Positions 7,959-17,128 of a DNA stretch of 64,000 nucleotides are shown here, in pieces (position 1 is the first letter of the stretch; each line of letters starts with the position of its first letter). The notes under the pieces are model-generated. The model was not told the DNA's origin and did not search any database. It worked only from the letters and a program-made list of their open reading frames with translations. The position numbers and the translations under genes are program-made. This DNA comes from an uncultured Methylocystaceae bacterium. GTDB lineage: Bacteria; Pseudomonadota; Alphaproteobacteria; Rhizobiales; Beijerinckiaceae. Location: contig CALMZV010000028.1 in the NCBI GenBank assembly GCA_937870755.1, forward strand, positions 62,001-126,000, given 5' to 3'.

Positions 7959-8738
7959 ATGGCGCGCGACAAAGTCCTCATCGTTCTGCATCAGGCGCAC
8001 TCGACCCCCGGCCGCATCGGCCGACTTCTGGTCGAGCAGGGCGTCGAGCTCGACATTCGCCGGCCCCCTCTGGGCGACGAACTGCCGGCCACGCTCGCCG
8101 ACCACCAGGGCGTCGTGATTTTCGGAGGGCCGATGAGCGCCAACGATCCCGACGACTGGCTGAAGCGCGAGATCGACTGGATCGACGTGCCGCTGCGCGA
8201 GGAGAAGCCGTTCCTCGGCGTGTGCCTCGGCGGACAGATGCTGGCGCGCAACCTCGGCCATCGCGTTGCGCCCCATCCGCTCGGCCACGCGGAAATCGGC
8301 TATTATCCGATCCGTCCGACCAGAGAGAGCGAGAACTGTTTCGGCCGCGGCTATCCCAGCACGGTCTACCAGTGGCACCGCGAAGGATTCGACCTGCCGC
8401 GCGGCGCGACGCTGCTGGCCGAGGGCGACACGTTCGAGGTGCAGGCCTTCCGCTACGGCCGCAATGCGATCGCGCTGCAATTCCATCCGGAAGTGACCTA
8501 CGCGATGATGTGCCGCTGGACGACGCGCGCCTGGGAGCGGATGCAACTGCCCAACGCGCAGCCGGCCCACGCCCATCTCGACGGCTGGCGCCAGCACGAC
8601 CGCGACGTGGCGCGCTGGCTGAACGACTTTCTGCGCGACTGGCGCGCCAGCGCCCGCGCTGTGCGCGCCGCCCGCGCGCAACCGGGCGCTAAGTCCGCCG
8701 CGGCTGTCGCGCTGCCGATGGCGGCGGCGCCCGCCTGA
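7959..8738 (+). CDS. class I glutamine amidotransferase
   Basis: A 259-residue stand-alone amidotransferase of the GuaA-like class I type. The nucleophile Cys89 sits in GVCLGGQM, and His176 with Glu178 form the rest of the triad in LQFHPEV, so it should be able to hydrolyse glutamine. An alanine-rich tail of about 30 residues follows the domain. I prefer the ATG at 7959 over an upstream TTG because GAGGGAAG lies eight to nine bases before it. The ammonia acceptor is not known; no synthetase partner is adjacent. Confidence 0.8.
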   Translation: MARDKVLIVLHQAHSTPGRIGRLLVEQGVELDIRRPPLGDELPATLADHQGVVIFGGPMSANDPDDWLKREIDWIDVPLREEKPFLGVCLGGQMLARNLGHRVAPHPLGHAEIGYYPIRPTRESENCFGRGYPSTVYQWHREGFDLPRGATLLAEGDTFEVQAFRYGRNAIALQFHPEVTYAMMCRWTTRAWERMQLPNAQPAHAHLDGWRQHDRDVARWLNDFLRDWRASARAVRAARAQPGAKSAAAVALPMAAAPA

Positions 8739-8746
8739 CCCGACCG

Positions 8747-11188
8747 CTATTTGTCGCGCGCGATCGCGAAGCCTTCCGGCAGTTGATCGACCGAGACCAC
8801 GACCTGCGTGGGCGTTGCGATGGCGACGCCGTGCGCGCGGAACTGTTTGAAGATTTCGAAATGCAGGTCGCTCTTCACGCGACCTGACGTTTCGACATCC
8901 TCGACGAAACAGACGAGATCGAACTTCAGGCCGCCCGGCTCCATCGCCACGAACAGGACGTTGGGCGCGGGAATGCGCGCGATCTGCTCGTGCCCCTTCG
9001 CCGCCTTGATCATGATGTCGCGCACGACGTCCGGATCGACCTCCGTTTGCAGCGTGACCGAAACGGTCACGCGCCCCACGCGATCCGAACGCACCCAGTT
9101 CTTCACGACGCCCGTGATCAGATTTGAGTTCGGAACGACCATGGTCGCGCGCTCGAACGTTTCGATTTCGGTCGATCGCACGTTGATCCGCCGCACGAAA
9201 CCCTGGTCCGTGCCGACGACCACCAGATCGCCGACGCGGATGGCGCCCTCCCACAACAGGATCAGGCCCGAGACGAAATTGCTGACAATAGACTGCAGGC
9301 CGAAACCGATGCCCAGCGACAGCGCGCCGGCGACGATCGTGAGCTTGTCGAAGCCAAGTCCGATATGCGCCAGCGCCAGCAGGACCGCGAGAATGAGGCC
9401 GACATAACCGGCGCTGGTGCGTATGGCGTTGCGCAGGCCCGCGTCGAGCCGCGTGGCTGGCAGAAATCTCTCGCTCAGCCAGTTCTGCGTCGCGCGCGTG
9501 GCGGCATAGATGGCGCCGAAGATCAACAGCGCGACGATGAGACTGCGCGGCGAAATCTCCACATCGCCGATGTTGAAGCCGAAGAACGCCTTGCGCAGCC
9601 CCGACTGGAAATCCTCCGAGCCGATTCCCCACGGCGCGACGATGAGCAGAGCGGCGAAGACAAAGACCAACAGCCGCGACAGGCCCGACAGGAGCACGCC
9701 GAGCTGGTTGACGCCGTCGCGCGACAGGCCAAGGCTCGACGTCAGAAAGCGGCCGATGCGCGTCGCCGGTTGAAACCCCGTGGCGATTGATTCCGAAATG
9801 AGCGGCGCGAGAATTCGCAGCATCGTGCCGACGGCCGCGACCCACACGATCTGGTCGACGACGAACGCCGCCAGCCGGACGAAGCCGAACGCCGCGGCGA
9901 GCATGACCGCGATGGACACCGCCAGCGCCAGAAACCGCATGAGCGGAAGGAAACGCCGCCCACCCGCGCGCTCGTCGTCCTCATCGTCGCCGAAACCGAC
10001 GGCTGCGAGCGAGGACGCGATGACGAGCGCGATGACGAACGCGCCGACGCCCTGCGTCGCCGCCGTCACCGTCAGCGAGGCGCCGATCGTCTCGTTGATC
10101 GCGTCGGCGAGCCGGGCTACCGACACGAGCGCGGCGACGCTCGTCGCAAGCCCGGTCAGCTTCGACGCGATCTCGTCGCCGACGTCGAGCAGCCTCCAGT
10201 TCGGACGCGACGGCGCGAGCAGTCCGCGGGCGAGCCCGGCGGTGATCGCAATCCGCGCGACGCCCTCGATCAATGCCGCGCGCACCGGCGCGAGCCGGTT
10301 GGTCGCGATCTCGAAACCCTCCGCAAGACTGAAGAGCGCGACGATCGTCGCCAGCGGCAGAATGGCGATGACGATGGCGACCCACGCCGCGCCCAGCGCC
10401 TTGGCGAGCGGCGAGGGCGCCTCGACCGTCGGTTCGCGCGAAAGGATGCGTCGTACGACGCGGGCCAGCGGAATGTTGATCAACCCGATGAGCGCGATCA
10501 GCCCGAAGAAGAGCCAGCCGCGCCATCCGGCCAGCTTTTCAGCCGCGCCGGCCGCGAAATCGGAAGCGACGAATCCGATCGCGCGCATTTCGCGCGGCGC
10601 CTCCTGCGCGACCCCCTGCCACAGTCCCGGCGAAAAGACGCTGCGCGAATGCTGAAACAGATCCTTGACGAACAGGGCGCGACGGCGGCCGACGATCGCG
10701 GTGCCTGTCTGCTGGATTTGCAGCACCAGAAGCCGGGCGCGTTTGAGTTGCTCGTCGGCCTCGTTCAGCAGCTTTTGCTGCTCGGCCCGATCGGCTGCGA
10801 CGGCTGTGCTCTCGGGCGCGGATTTCTCGTCCGGCTTTGGGCCGAGCTGGTCGATGCGCGCGCGCAACGCGTCCGCGCGCGGACCGAGCTCGTCGACCGC
10901 CGATTGCGCGAGCGCGGCCGCCGGATCGAGATTGGCGCGCAGCGCCTGCAATTGCGCATCGTCGAGCGAATCGCGCTGGAGCGCGGCGATCGCCTGGTCG
11001 AGCTGCGCCTTCGCCCGATCGAGCCGTTCGCCGACATCGGTCCTGGGATCGACGGCGCCGCCGGGCCTTGGGGCGGACTGCGCGGCGGGCGGAGGCGTGG
11101 CGGGCGCGGGCTGCGCGAACCCATCCGCCGAAACGAACGGAACGACGAGCGCGACAAGGATGAAGGCGCGAGCGAGAATTGAAGTCAT
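8747..11188 (-). CDS. DUF3772 / MscS-family mechanosensitive ion channel
   Basis: An 813-residue envelope protein. A signal peptide (ILARAFILVALVVPFVSADGFA) is followed by a Pro/Ala linker, a periplasmic coiled-coil region rich in RAKAQLDQAIAALQ-like heptads (DUF3772), about ten hydrophobic segments, and the MscS pore/beta domain with GLGFDKLTIVAGALSLGIGF and GLILLWEGAIRVGD. It probably releases osmolytes on hypo-osmotic shock. I start it at the ATG at 11188, which places the signal peptide at the N terminus; a TTG at 11230 would add 14 residues. Single-gene unit, ending 8 bases from the convergent amidotransferase gene. Confidence 0.85.
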   Translation of the reverse strand: MTSILARAFILVALVVPFVSADGFAQPAPATPPPAAQSAPRPGGAVDPRTDVGERLDRAKAQLDQAIAALQRDSLDDAQLQALRANLDPAAALAQSAVDELGPRADALRARIDQLGPKPDEKSAPESTAVAADRAEQQKLLNEADEQLKRARLLVLQIQQTGTAIVGRRRALFVKDLFQHSRSVFSPGLWQGVAQEAPREMRAIGFVASDFAAGAAEKLAGWRGWLFFGLIALIGLINIPLARVVRRILSREPTVEAPSPLAKALGAAWVAIVIAILPLATIVALFSLAEGFEIATNRLAPVRAALIEGVARIAITAGLARGLLAPSRPNWRLLDVGDEIASKLTGLATSVAALVSVARLADAINETIGASLTVTAATQGVGAFVIALVIASSLAAVGFGDDEDDERAGGRRFLPLMRFLALAVSIAVMLAAAFGFVRLAAFVVDQIVWVAAVGTMLRILAPLISESIATGFQPATRIGRFLTSSLGLSRDGVNQLGVLLSGLSRLLVFVFAALLIVAPWGIGSEDFQSGLRKAFFGFNIGDVEISPRSLIVALLIFGAIYAATRATQNWLSERFLPATRLDAGLRNAIRTSAGYVGLILAVLLALAHIGLGFDKLTIVAGALSLGIGFGLQSIVSNFVSGLILLWEGAIRVGDLVVVGTDQGFVRRINVRSTEIETFERATMVVPNSNLITGVVKNWVRSDRVGRVTVSVTLQTEVDPDVVRDIMIKAAKGHEQIARIPAPNVLFVAMEPGGLKFDLVCFVEDVETSGRVKSDLHFEIFKQFRAHGVAIATPTQVVVSVDQLPEGFAIARDK

Positions 11189-11260
11189 GCGTTGCGTCAG
11201 CCCAGGCGGCGGCAAATCGGGTTGCCGCAATCTAGCCGATAATCGGGCGGAAAGCCGTCC

Positions 11261-12304
11261 CTAACCTTCGCCGTCGACGTAAACATGCGCGCCGCCCGCC
11301 GGATCGGTCACGCGCCAGCGTCCGCCGCCCAAACTCTCGATGCGCGCGCGCGCCAGCGAAATCTTGCCCGCGCCGCCGGGTATGTCGAGCACGTAGGCCG
11401 GGCGCGCGACGCCCGAAACTTCCGCCGAGAGCGCCTCGTAGAGCAGCCGCCCGGCTTCGATCGACAGGCGGAAATGCGACGTGCCGGGCGCGAGATCGGG
11501 ATGGTGCAGGTAGTAGGGTTTGATGCGCAGTTCGACGAAAGCGCGCATCAACGCGGCGAGCGTCTCCACATTGTCGTTGACGCCCTTCAGCAATACGCTT
11601 TGTCCCAGGAGCGGCAGCCCTGCATCGGCAAGCCGCGCACAGGCGTCGCGCGCGGCGCCCGTCAGTTCGCGCGGATGATTGGCGTGGATGGCGACATAAA
11701 CGGTCGCGTCGGGTGTGGCGAGCGCCGCGATCCGTTCGTCGGTCACGAAATCGGGCGCCGCCGCCGGCGCGCGCGTGTGAACGCGAATGACGCGCACATG
11801 GTCGATCGCGGACAGCGCCGACATGGCGGAGCGCAGACGGCGGGGCGACAAGGCGAATGGATCGCCGCCCGTCAGCACCACTTCCCAGATTTCCCGATGC
11901 GCCCGGATGTAGTCGAGCGCCTTCGCGAAATCCTCGTCCGACAACAGCCCGCCCTTGCTCGCGCCCACGCTCTCGCGCCGGAAACAGAAACGGCAATAGA
12001 CGGGGCAGACGGTCAGAAGCTTCACGAGCACGCGGTCGCGATAGCGATGCACCAGCCCCGGCGTGGGCGTATGCGCGCCGTCGCCGATCGGATCGGCGCG
12101 CTCGTCGGCGGTCACGATCAGTTCGCGCCGATCGGGCACGAACTGGCGTGCGATCGGATCGGCGGGGTCTGCGCGGTCGACGAGCGAAGCGAGATGCGGA
12201 CTCATCGCCGCCGAATAGCGACGCATCGCGCCGGCGAGCGCATCGGCGCGCGGCGCAAGACCGGCCGCCACGAAATCCTCCGCAGTCTGGAGCGTTTCGC
12301 TCAT
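11261..12304 (-). CDS. epmB: EF-P (lysine) beta-lysine 2,3-aminomutase
   Basis: A 347-residue radical SAM enzyme that converts lysine to beta-lysine for the post-translational modification of elongation factor P. The cluster-binding cysteines are C100, C104 and C107 in VCPVYCRFCF; the PLP site is expected at the lysine of GGAGKISL near the C terminus. The size fits EpmB (about 340) rather than catabolic lysine 2,3-aminomutase (over 410). The gene overlaps epmA by four bases (ATGA), and efp lies divergently upstream, which makes the assignment strong. No Cys-rich C-terminal extension is seen. Confidence 0.93.
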   Translation of the reverse strand: MSETLQTAEDFVAAGLAPRADALAGAMRRYSAAMSPHLASLVDRADPADPIARQFVPDRRELIVTADERADPIGDGAHTPTPGLVHRYRDRVLVKLLTVCPVYCRFCFRRESVGASKGGLLSDEDFAKALDYIRAHREIWEVVLTGGDPFALSPRRLRSAMSALSAIDHVRVIRVHTRAPAAAPDFVTDERIAALATPDATVYVAIHANHPRELTGAARDACARLADAGLPLLGQSVLLKGVNDNVETLAALMRAFVELRIKPYYLHHPDLAPGTSHFRLSIEAGRLLYEALSAEVSGVARPAYVLDIPGGAGKISLARARIESLGGGRWRVTDPAGGAHVYVDGEG

Positions 12305-13359
12305 GGGCGCGCGCCTCGCGCGGCCACGGGCGCCCACAGAACCTGCTCGATTTTTCGGGCGCCGCTCGCGAGCATCGCCAGCCGGTCGAACCCGACCGCG
12401 ACGCCGCTCGCGTCCGGCATGATTTCGAGCGCGTCGAGAAAATCCTCGTCGATCGGGTAGTCCTCGCCCCACACCTGCGCGCGCAGCGCCATGGCCGCGC
12501 GCCAGCGCCGCCGCTGTTCGGCGGCGTCGCTCAGTTCGCCAAATCCGTTGGCGAGCTCCACGCCGCACACATAAAGCTCGAACCGTTCGGCGACGCGCGG
12601 ATCGCCGGGCTTGAGCCGTGCGAGCGCAGCCTCCGCCGCCGGATATTCGATCAGGAAGGTCGGGCGCCCGAGCCCCAGATGCGGCTCGATTTTCTCGCTG
12701 AGAATCTTCGAGAAAAGATCGCTCCAGGCGTCGTCCGCCGTGGCGCGCACGCCGAGCCGTTCGGCAGCCCGCGCGAGGGCGGCCCGGTCGGGCCGCTCGG
12801 GATCGCGCAAGCTCGCCATCAGGTCGCAATCGGCGAACCGCGCGAAAGCATCCGCGACGGTGAGGTAGTCCGGCGGCGCGGTCAGGTCGGCCGAACGGCC
12901 GCGCCATTCCGCCAGCCGGCCGCCTGCCGCCTGCGCGGCCGTGCGCAGGATTTCGGCGCAATCGGCCATGACCTCGCCGTAGGGCGCGCGCGCGCGATAG
13001 AACTCCAGCATCGTGAATTCGGGATGGTGCAGGTCGCCGCGCTCGCGATTGCGGAAGGCGCGCGCGAAGGTGAACAGTCGCTCCTCGCCCGCCGCCAGCA
13101 GTTTCTTGCAGGCGAATTCCGGAGACGTGTGGAGATAGAGCCGGCTTGTCGTCCCATCCGTCCCGATCAGTTCGGTTGAGAAGGCGGCCAGATGCGCCTC
13201 CGCCGCCGGCGAGACCTGCAAACAGGGCGTTTCGACCTCCGCGAAGCCACGCACATCAAAAAAGCGCCGCAACGCCGCGGCGATCCGGCCGCGAGCCTTG
13301 AGAAATTCCCGCCGATCGGCATAAACATGCGGCGCCCACCAGGGCGAGACGTGTTTCAT
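12301..13359 (-). CDS. epmA: EF-P lysine lysyltransferase (PoxA/GenX)
   Basis: A 352-residue class II lysyl-tRNA synthetase paralogue that attaches beta-lysine to Lys34 of elongation factor P. It lacks the anticodon-binding domain of LysRS. Motif 2 is visible as [13 protein letters not shown] and motif 3 as [12 protein letters not shown], with [11 protein letters not shown] as motif 1 region. It starts at ATG 13359, 138 bases from the divergent efp start. The stop overlaps epmB's start. Residues needed for adenylate formation appear intact. Confidence 0.94.
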   Translation of the reverse strand: MKHVSPWWAPHVYADRREFLKARGRIAAALRRFFDVRGFAEVETPCLQVSPAAEAHLAAFSTELIGTDGTTSRLYLHTSPEFACKKLLAAGEERLFTFARAFRNRERGDLHHPEFTMLEFYRARAPYGEVMADCAEILRTAAQAAGGRLAEWRGRSADLTAPPDYLTVADAFARFADCDLMASLRDPERPDRAALARAAERLGVRATADDAWSDLFSKILSEKIEPHLGLGRPTFLIEYPAAEAALARLKPGDPRVAERFELYVCGVELANGFGELSDAAEQRRRWRAAMALRAQVWGEDYPIDEDFLDALEIMPDASGVAVGFDRLAMLASGARKIEQVLWAPVAARGARP

Positions 13360-13497
13360 TCGGTTTCTGTGGTTGCGCGCCGGGCCCGACGCCTGCGCTC
13401 CGCTCCGGAAATCGGCGGCCGCGTCGAGCGCCGCGACCATAAATCCGCGACCGGGGCCAGGCAATCGGCCCGTTCGCCCGCATCTAAGGACAATCCA

Positions 13498-14067
13498 GTG
13501 AGAGTGATCGCAAGCTCCATCCGCAAGGGCAATATCATCGAGCGGGAGGACGGCCAGCTCTACGTCGTGCTCACCGCCGAAAGCTTCCACCCCGGCAAGG
13601 GGACGCCCACCACCCAGATCGACATGCGCCGCCTGTCGGACGGGGTGAAAGTGTCGGAACGCTACAAGACGACGGAGCAGGTCGAGCGCGCGTTCGTCGA
13701 GGACAAGGATTTTTCCTATCTCTACGAGGATTCCGACGGTTTCACGTTCATGAACGACGAGACCTACGATCAGGTGATCGTGCCGAAGGATACGCTCGGC
13801 GACCAGGCGATCTACCTGCAGGAAGGCATGAAGGTCATCCTGTCGATGTTCAACGGCGTGGCCGTGGGCGTTCAACTTCCCGCGCGCGTCACGCTCGAGG
13901 TGGTGGAGACCGAACCCGCCATCAAGAACCAGACGGCCTCCTCCTCCTATAAGCCGGCCAAACTGTCGAACGGCGCCCGCACCATGGTGCCCCCGCACAT
14001 CCAGACCGGCACGCGCGTCGTCATCCAGACCGAGGACGGCTCCTACGTCGAGCGCGCCAAGGACTGA
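13498..14067 (+). CDS. efp: elongation factor P
   Basis: A 189-residue three-domain factor that relieves ribosome stalling on polyproline stretches. Domain I carries FHPGKGTP with Lys34, the residue modified by EpmA/EpmB in gammaproteobacteria. The start is GTG at 13498, giving [12 protein letters not shown], which aligns with the usual [17 protein letters not shown] lies seven bases before it. The modification genes are divergent and adjacent. Proline-rich products in this window, such as the CarD tail, are plausible clients. Confidence 0.96.
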   Translation: MRVIASSIRKGNIIEREDGQLYVVLTAESFHPGKGTPTTQIDMRRLSDGVKVSERYKTTEQVERAFVEDKDFSYLYEDSDGFTFMNDETYDQVIVPKDTLGDQAIYLQEGMKVILSMFNGVAVGVQLPARVTLEVVETEPAIKNQTASSSYKPAKLSNGARTMVPPHIQTGTRVVIQTEDGSYVERAKD

Positions 14068-14185
14068 ACGCCTGCGTCATGCGCCCGCACGCACAGTGGC
14101 GGCGGGCGCTCTCTGGAGAGATCGCCGCGAATCTGGCAGATTGACCCGATCGGGGCGCGGGGCGGCGTCGCCCGGAGGAGCATCC

Positions 14186-14995
14186 ATGCGGTTCGACGAT
14201 CGACCGATTTTTACGCGGGCGGCGCTGGGCGCGCTTGCCTGCGCGGCGATGCTGGGCGCGCCGCCGGCGGTCGCCCAGCAGGCGGCCCCGGCGCTGGCTG
14301 GCGAATGGCAGTTCCAGACCGCCGACGGGCGCAAGAAATGCACGCTGGCGCTGCGCAACGCGCCTGCCGGCGGGGCGATGGCGCTGGGGGCGCCGGCCAC
14401 CTGTCGTAGAGCCATGCGCGCGCTGGAAGGCGCCGCCGGCTGGACCGCGCCCGACGCCGACCGCATCGACCTCGTGGACAAGTCCGGCGCGGCCACCCTT
14501 TCCTTCGCCAGACGCGAGGGGGTTCTGGTCGCCTCGGGCGCCGACGGACAGGTGTATTATCTCGTGAAACCCGGCGAGACGGTCACCGCGAGCATCACGC
14601 CCGGTTTCCAGCCGGTCGTCTCCGCGCAGGCGGTTTCCAGGCCGGGCGCCGCCCCGGCCGCGGCTGCGCAACCCGCGCCGGCCGCCGGCCAACCTGTCCG
14701 CGCCGCCGACATACCCGGTCGCTACGCCATCCTGCGGGACATCAACCGCGACACCGGTTGCATGCTGACGCTGGACACGAGCCCGCGCGGCGGCGGCGCG
14801 CGCGCGCAGCTCGCGCCCGCATGCCGCGACAACGGCATTTCGATCTTCGAGCCCATCGCCTGGTCCTATACGGCCGGCAAACTGGCGCTCACGGCGCGCA
14901 AGGGCCATCGCGCCCATTTCTTCATGACCCAGGACGGTTCCTGGCAGAAGGATCCCAAGGAGGGCGGAAAGCCGCTTGGCTTCCGGAAAATGTAA
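14186..14995 (+). CDS. secreted protein with two AprI/Inh-type inhibitor domains
   Basis: A 269-residue exported protein. The signal peptide runs to about AVAQQAA after GGAGGAG ribosome site and ATG at 14186. Two Inh-like beta-barrel domains follow (about residues 38-145 and 175-268), linked by an Ala/Pro-rich segment. Each has the paired cysteines (KKCTLAL...ATC; TGCMLTL...PAC) and the W...D.I.L.D strand pattern of AprI/Inh family inhibitors of serralysin-type metalloproteases. No metalloprotease gene is adjacent, so the target is unknown. Most family members have one domain; the duplication is notable. Confidence 0.7.
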   Translation: MRFDDRPIFTRAALGALACAAMLGAPPAVAQQAAPALAGEWQFQTADGRKKCTLALRNAPAGGAMALGAPATCRRAMRALEGAAGWTAPDADRIDLVDKSGAATLSFARREGVLVASGADGQVYYLVKPGETVTASITPGFQPVVSAQAVSRPGAAPAAAAQPAPAAGQPVRAADIPGRYAILRDINRDTGCMLTLDTSPRGGGARAQLAPACRDNGISIFEPIAWSYTAGKLALTARKGHRAHFFMTQDGSWQKDPKEGGKPLGFRKM

Positions 14996-15165
14996 AGCGA
15001 CCGACATTTCTTGTGGCCGTTCGGCCACGCCCGCGCAGCAATCGCGCCCGCCCGTCGATCAATGAGGCGCGCCGCCTTATTGAGACCCCATCCTCCCGTC
15101 ACCCGGACGTTCGAACGCCGGCCGCCGCGCCGGCCGAAACAACAAGTTCGGACGAAAGGGGTCTC

Positions 15166-15503
15166 ATGAAATCGATCTGGCTGGCCTGCGCCTGTCTCGT
15201 GGCGTTCGCGCCGGGCGCGCAGGCGCTTGTGTCCACTGGCAAGGCATCGTTTTACGGCGGCTCCGGCCGCACGGCGAGCGGCGCGAAAGTGGGCCATCTC
15301 ACCGCCGCCCACCGCACCCTTCCGTTCGGTACGAAATTGCGCGTGATCAACCTGCACAACCGGCGCTCGATCGTCGTCACCGTCAACGACCGCGGCCCGT
15401 TCATCGCCGGGCGCATCATCGATGTGTCGACCGGAGCGGCCAGGGCGCTCGCTTCCACCATCGCGGCGTGGCCGCCGTGCGGATCGAGACGGTGCAGCGT
15501 TAG
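15166..15503 (+). pseudogene. rlpA-like septal ring lytic transglycosylase, single-base frameshift near the 3' end
   Basis: The product has a signal peptide and an RlpA double-psi beta-barrel: KASFYGG, ASG, AAHRTLPFGT, VTVNDRGPF and RIIDVS, including the catalytic aspartate. The reading frame then departs from the family at about 15447-15452. Inserting one G in CTCGCTTCC restores ALGFHHRGVAAVRIETVQR and a stop at 15501-15503, giving a 112-residue protein of normal shape. As sequenced, translation instead runs to 15603 with an unrelated Arg-rich tail. Either a real recent inactivation or a sequencing/assembly error. The core domain is intact, so some activity could remain. Confidence 0.75.
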
Positions 15504-15684
15504 AGCATGTTCTGGTGCGCAGATGCCTTCGTTACGATCCGGCGAGCGGCGGCTACGCCTCGTTCCAGTGGTCGACCGAAGGTTGGAGGGCGCGCTGCTC
15601 TGAAGAGCGCCGCCCAGACTGGCCGGCTCGGCTTCGCATGTGATGGAATCGGCAGCGAAAAGGCCCCGCAGGCCGGGTTCCGCC

Positions 15685-16389
15685 TCATGCGTCTCCTATC
15701 CCGTTGAGCGCGCCGAGCGAAACTTTCTGGCGCCCGCGCGCATCGAAATTTTCGGGCGCGAGCCATGTCTCGAACGATTGCCGGCGCGCCGGCCATTCGC
15801 TGTCGAGCATGGAGAACCAGGCCGTGTCGCGATTGCGCCCTTTGACGATCATGTGCTGTCGAAACACGCTCTCGTAGGTGAAGCCCAGTCTCAGCGCGGC
15901 CCGTTTGGACGGCGCGTTGAGGTCGTTGCACTTCCATTCGTAGCGCCGGTAGCCGAGCGTTTCGAACACATAGGCCGCAAACAGCCGCATCGCCTCCGTC
16001 GCCGCGCGCGAACGCTGGAGCGCGGGGCCGAGCATGATGTTGCCGATCTCGATGACGCGATGGACACGGTCGATGCGCATGAGCGCGGCGTGGCCGCAGC
16101 ACAATTGCGTCTCGCCGTCGATCAGCGCGAAGAACAGCGGATCGGTCGAGGCTTCTTTCGCTGAGATATTCGCCATGAACTCCGCGCGCGTCGCAAAAGG
16201 CCCATCGCCCATGTAGGTCCACAGGCGCTTCTGCGCCTCTCCGCCGACCGCCGCGAACAGATCGTCGCCATGGCGCGAGGACGACAGCGGTTCGATACGA
16301 ACATAGCGCCCGCTGAGGTCGACGCGCTGCGGCGCCCGCGCCGGACCCGGCTCGACGGAAGGGCCGACGGGATAATCGAATGCCGTCAT
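15685..16389 (-). CDS. GNAT family N-acetyltransferase (RimJ/RimL type)
   Basis: A 234-residue acetyltransferase of the RimJ/RimL group, with VDLSGRYVRIEPLS at the start of the domain, the IGNIMLGPALQRSRAATEA region and the acetyl-CoA-binding stretch around RYEWKCNDLNAPSKRAALRLGF. Homologues with this YEWKCNDLN signature are often annotated as acting on small amines or protein N termini; the substrate is unknown. ATG at 16389 is chosen over an upstream in-frame start because GAGGCGAAG lies just ahead. It converges on the rlpA-like gene across 180 bases that hold no recognisable gene. Confidence 0.8.
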   Translation of the reverse strand: MTAFDYPVGPSVEPGPARAPQRVDLSGRYVRIEPLSSSRHGDDLFAAVGGEAQKRLWTYMGDGPFATRAEFMANISAKEASTDPLFFALIDGETQLCCGHAALMRIDRVHRVIEIGNIMLGPALQRSRAATEAMRLFAAYVFETLGYRRYEWKCNDLNAPSKRAALRLGFTYESVFRQHMIVKGRNRDTAWFSMLDSEWPARRQSFETWLAPENFDARGRQKVSLGALNGIGDA

Positions 16390-16518
16390 CTTCGCCTCGC
16401 TCGATCGTGGACCCGGGCGCAGAATGCGGCGGGCGCGGCGCCAAAGCAATCGCGTCCGCTGGACCGCGCAAAAGCCCCGGTGTTAGTTTGCGACAAGGGC
16501 ATCGCGCCGGGGGGAGCC

Positions 16519-17121
16519 ATGATCAGAATTTTCGGAACCATGCGCTCGCGCGCCAATCGGTGCGTGTGGGCTGCGCAGGAGACAGGGCAGGCGTTCGAAC
16601 TGGTTTCGGTCGACTTCGCCAGGAACGAACAGAAATCGCCGGACTATCTCAAGATCAATCCCAACGCGCGCGTGCCGGCGATGCAGGACGGCGACCTGAC
16701 GCTTTGGGAATCCTTCGCCATCAACCTCTATCTCGCCAGAAAATCCGGCGGCGACCTCGGACCGAGGAACGCGGTGGAAGAGGCGCAGATGGTCATGTGG
16801 TCGATGTGGGCCACGAACGAACTCGAAAAACACGGGCTCGACGTTCTGTTCCATACTGCGTTCCTGCCGCAGGAAAAACGCGATCCCAAAGCGGTGGAAG
16901 CCGCGCTGGCGGCGATGGAGCGGCCCTTGAAAGTGCTCGACGCGGCGCTCGCCAGCGGCCCGCTCGTCGGCGGTCGGTTCACCATCGCCGATCTCAACGT
17001 CGCATGCATTCTGCTCTATCTGCGCGGACAGGCCGACTATCTCGCGAAGTTCCCGAACGTGGCCGCCGCCCTGAAGGCTGCGACCGAACGGGACGGCTTC
17101 AAACGCGCCTTCGCGCGCTGA
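16519..17121 (+). CDS. glutathione S-transferase family protein
   Basis: A 200-residue two-domain GST. The thioredoxin-like domain starts MIRIFGTMRSRANRC, where Ser/Arg near residue 10 would occupy the catalytic position, and contains the conserved cis-proline in NARVPAMQDGD and ES in LWESFAINLYLA. The helical C-terminal domain has the FTIADLNVA N-capping motif. A GGGGGAG ribosome site precedes the ATG. The MFS gene follows seven bases later, so they may be co-transcribed. Substrate unknown. Confidence 0.82.
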   Translation: MIRIFGTMRSRANRCVWAAQETGQAFELVSVDFARNEQKSPDYLKINPNARVPAMQDGDLTLWESFAINLYLARKSGGDLGPRNAVEEAQMVMWSMWATNELEKHGLDVLFHTAFLPQEKRDPKAVEAALAAMERPLKVLDAALASGPLVGGRFTIADLNVACILLYLRGQADYLAKFPNVAAALKAATERDGFKRAFAR

Positions 17122-17128
17122 CAGCGAC

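Noticed and set aside
7704-9845. Minus-strand frame continuing the MscS frame region into the amidotransferase and SDR genes
   Set aside because: It is antisense to the amidotransferase and overlaps the MscS gene in another frame; no motif.
15504-15684. Possible gene remnant after the rlpA-like frame (RRCLRYDPASGGYASFQW in one frame)
   Set aside because: The similarity to BA14K-type proteins is slight and there is no start, signal or ribosome site.
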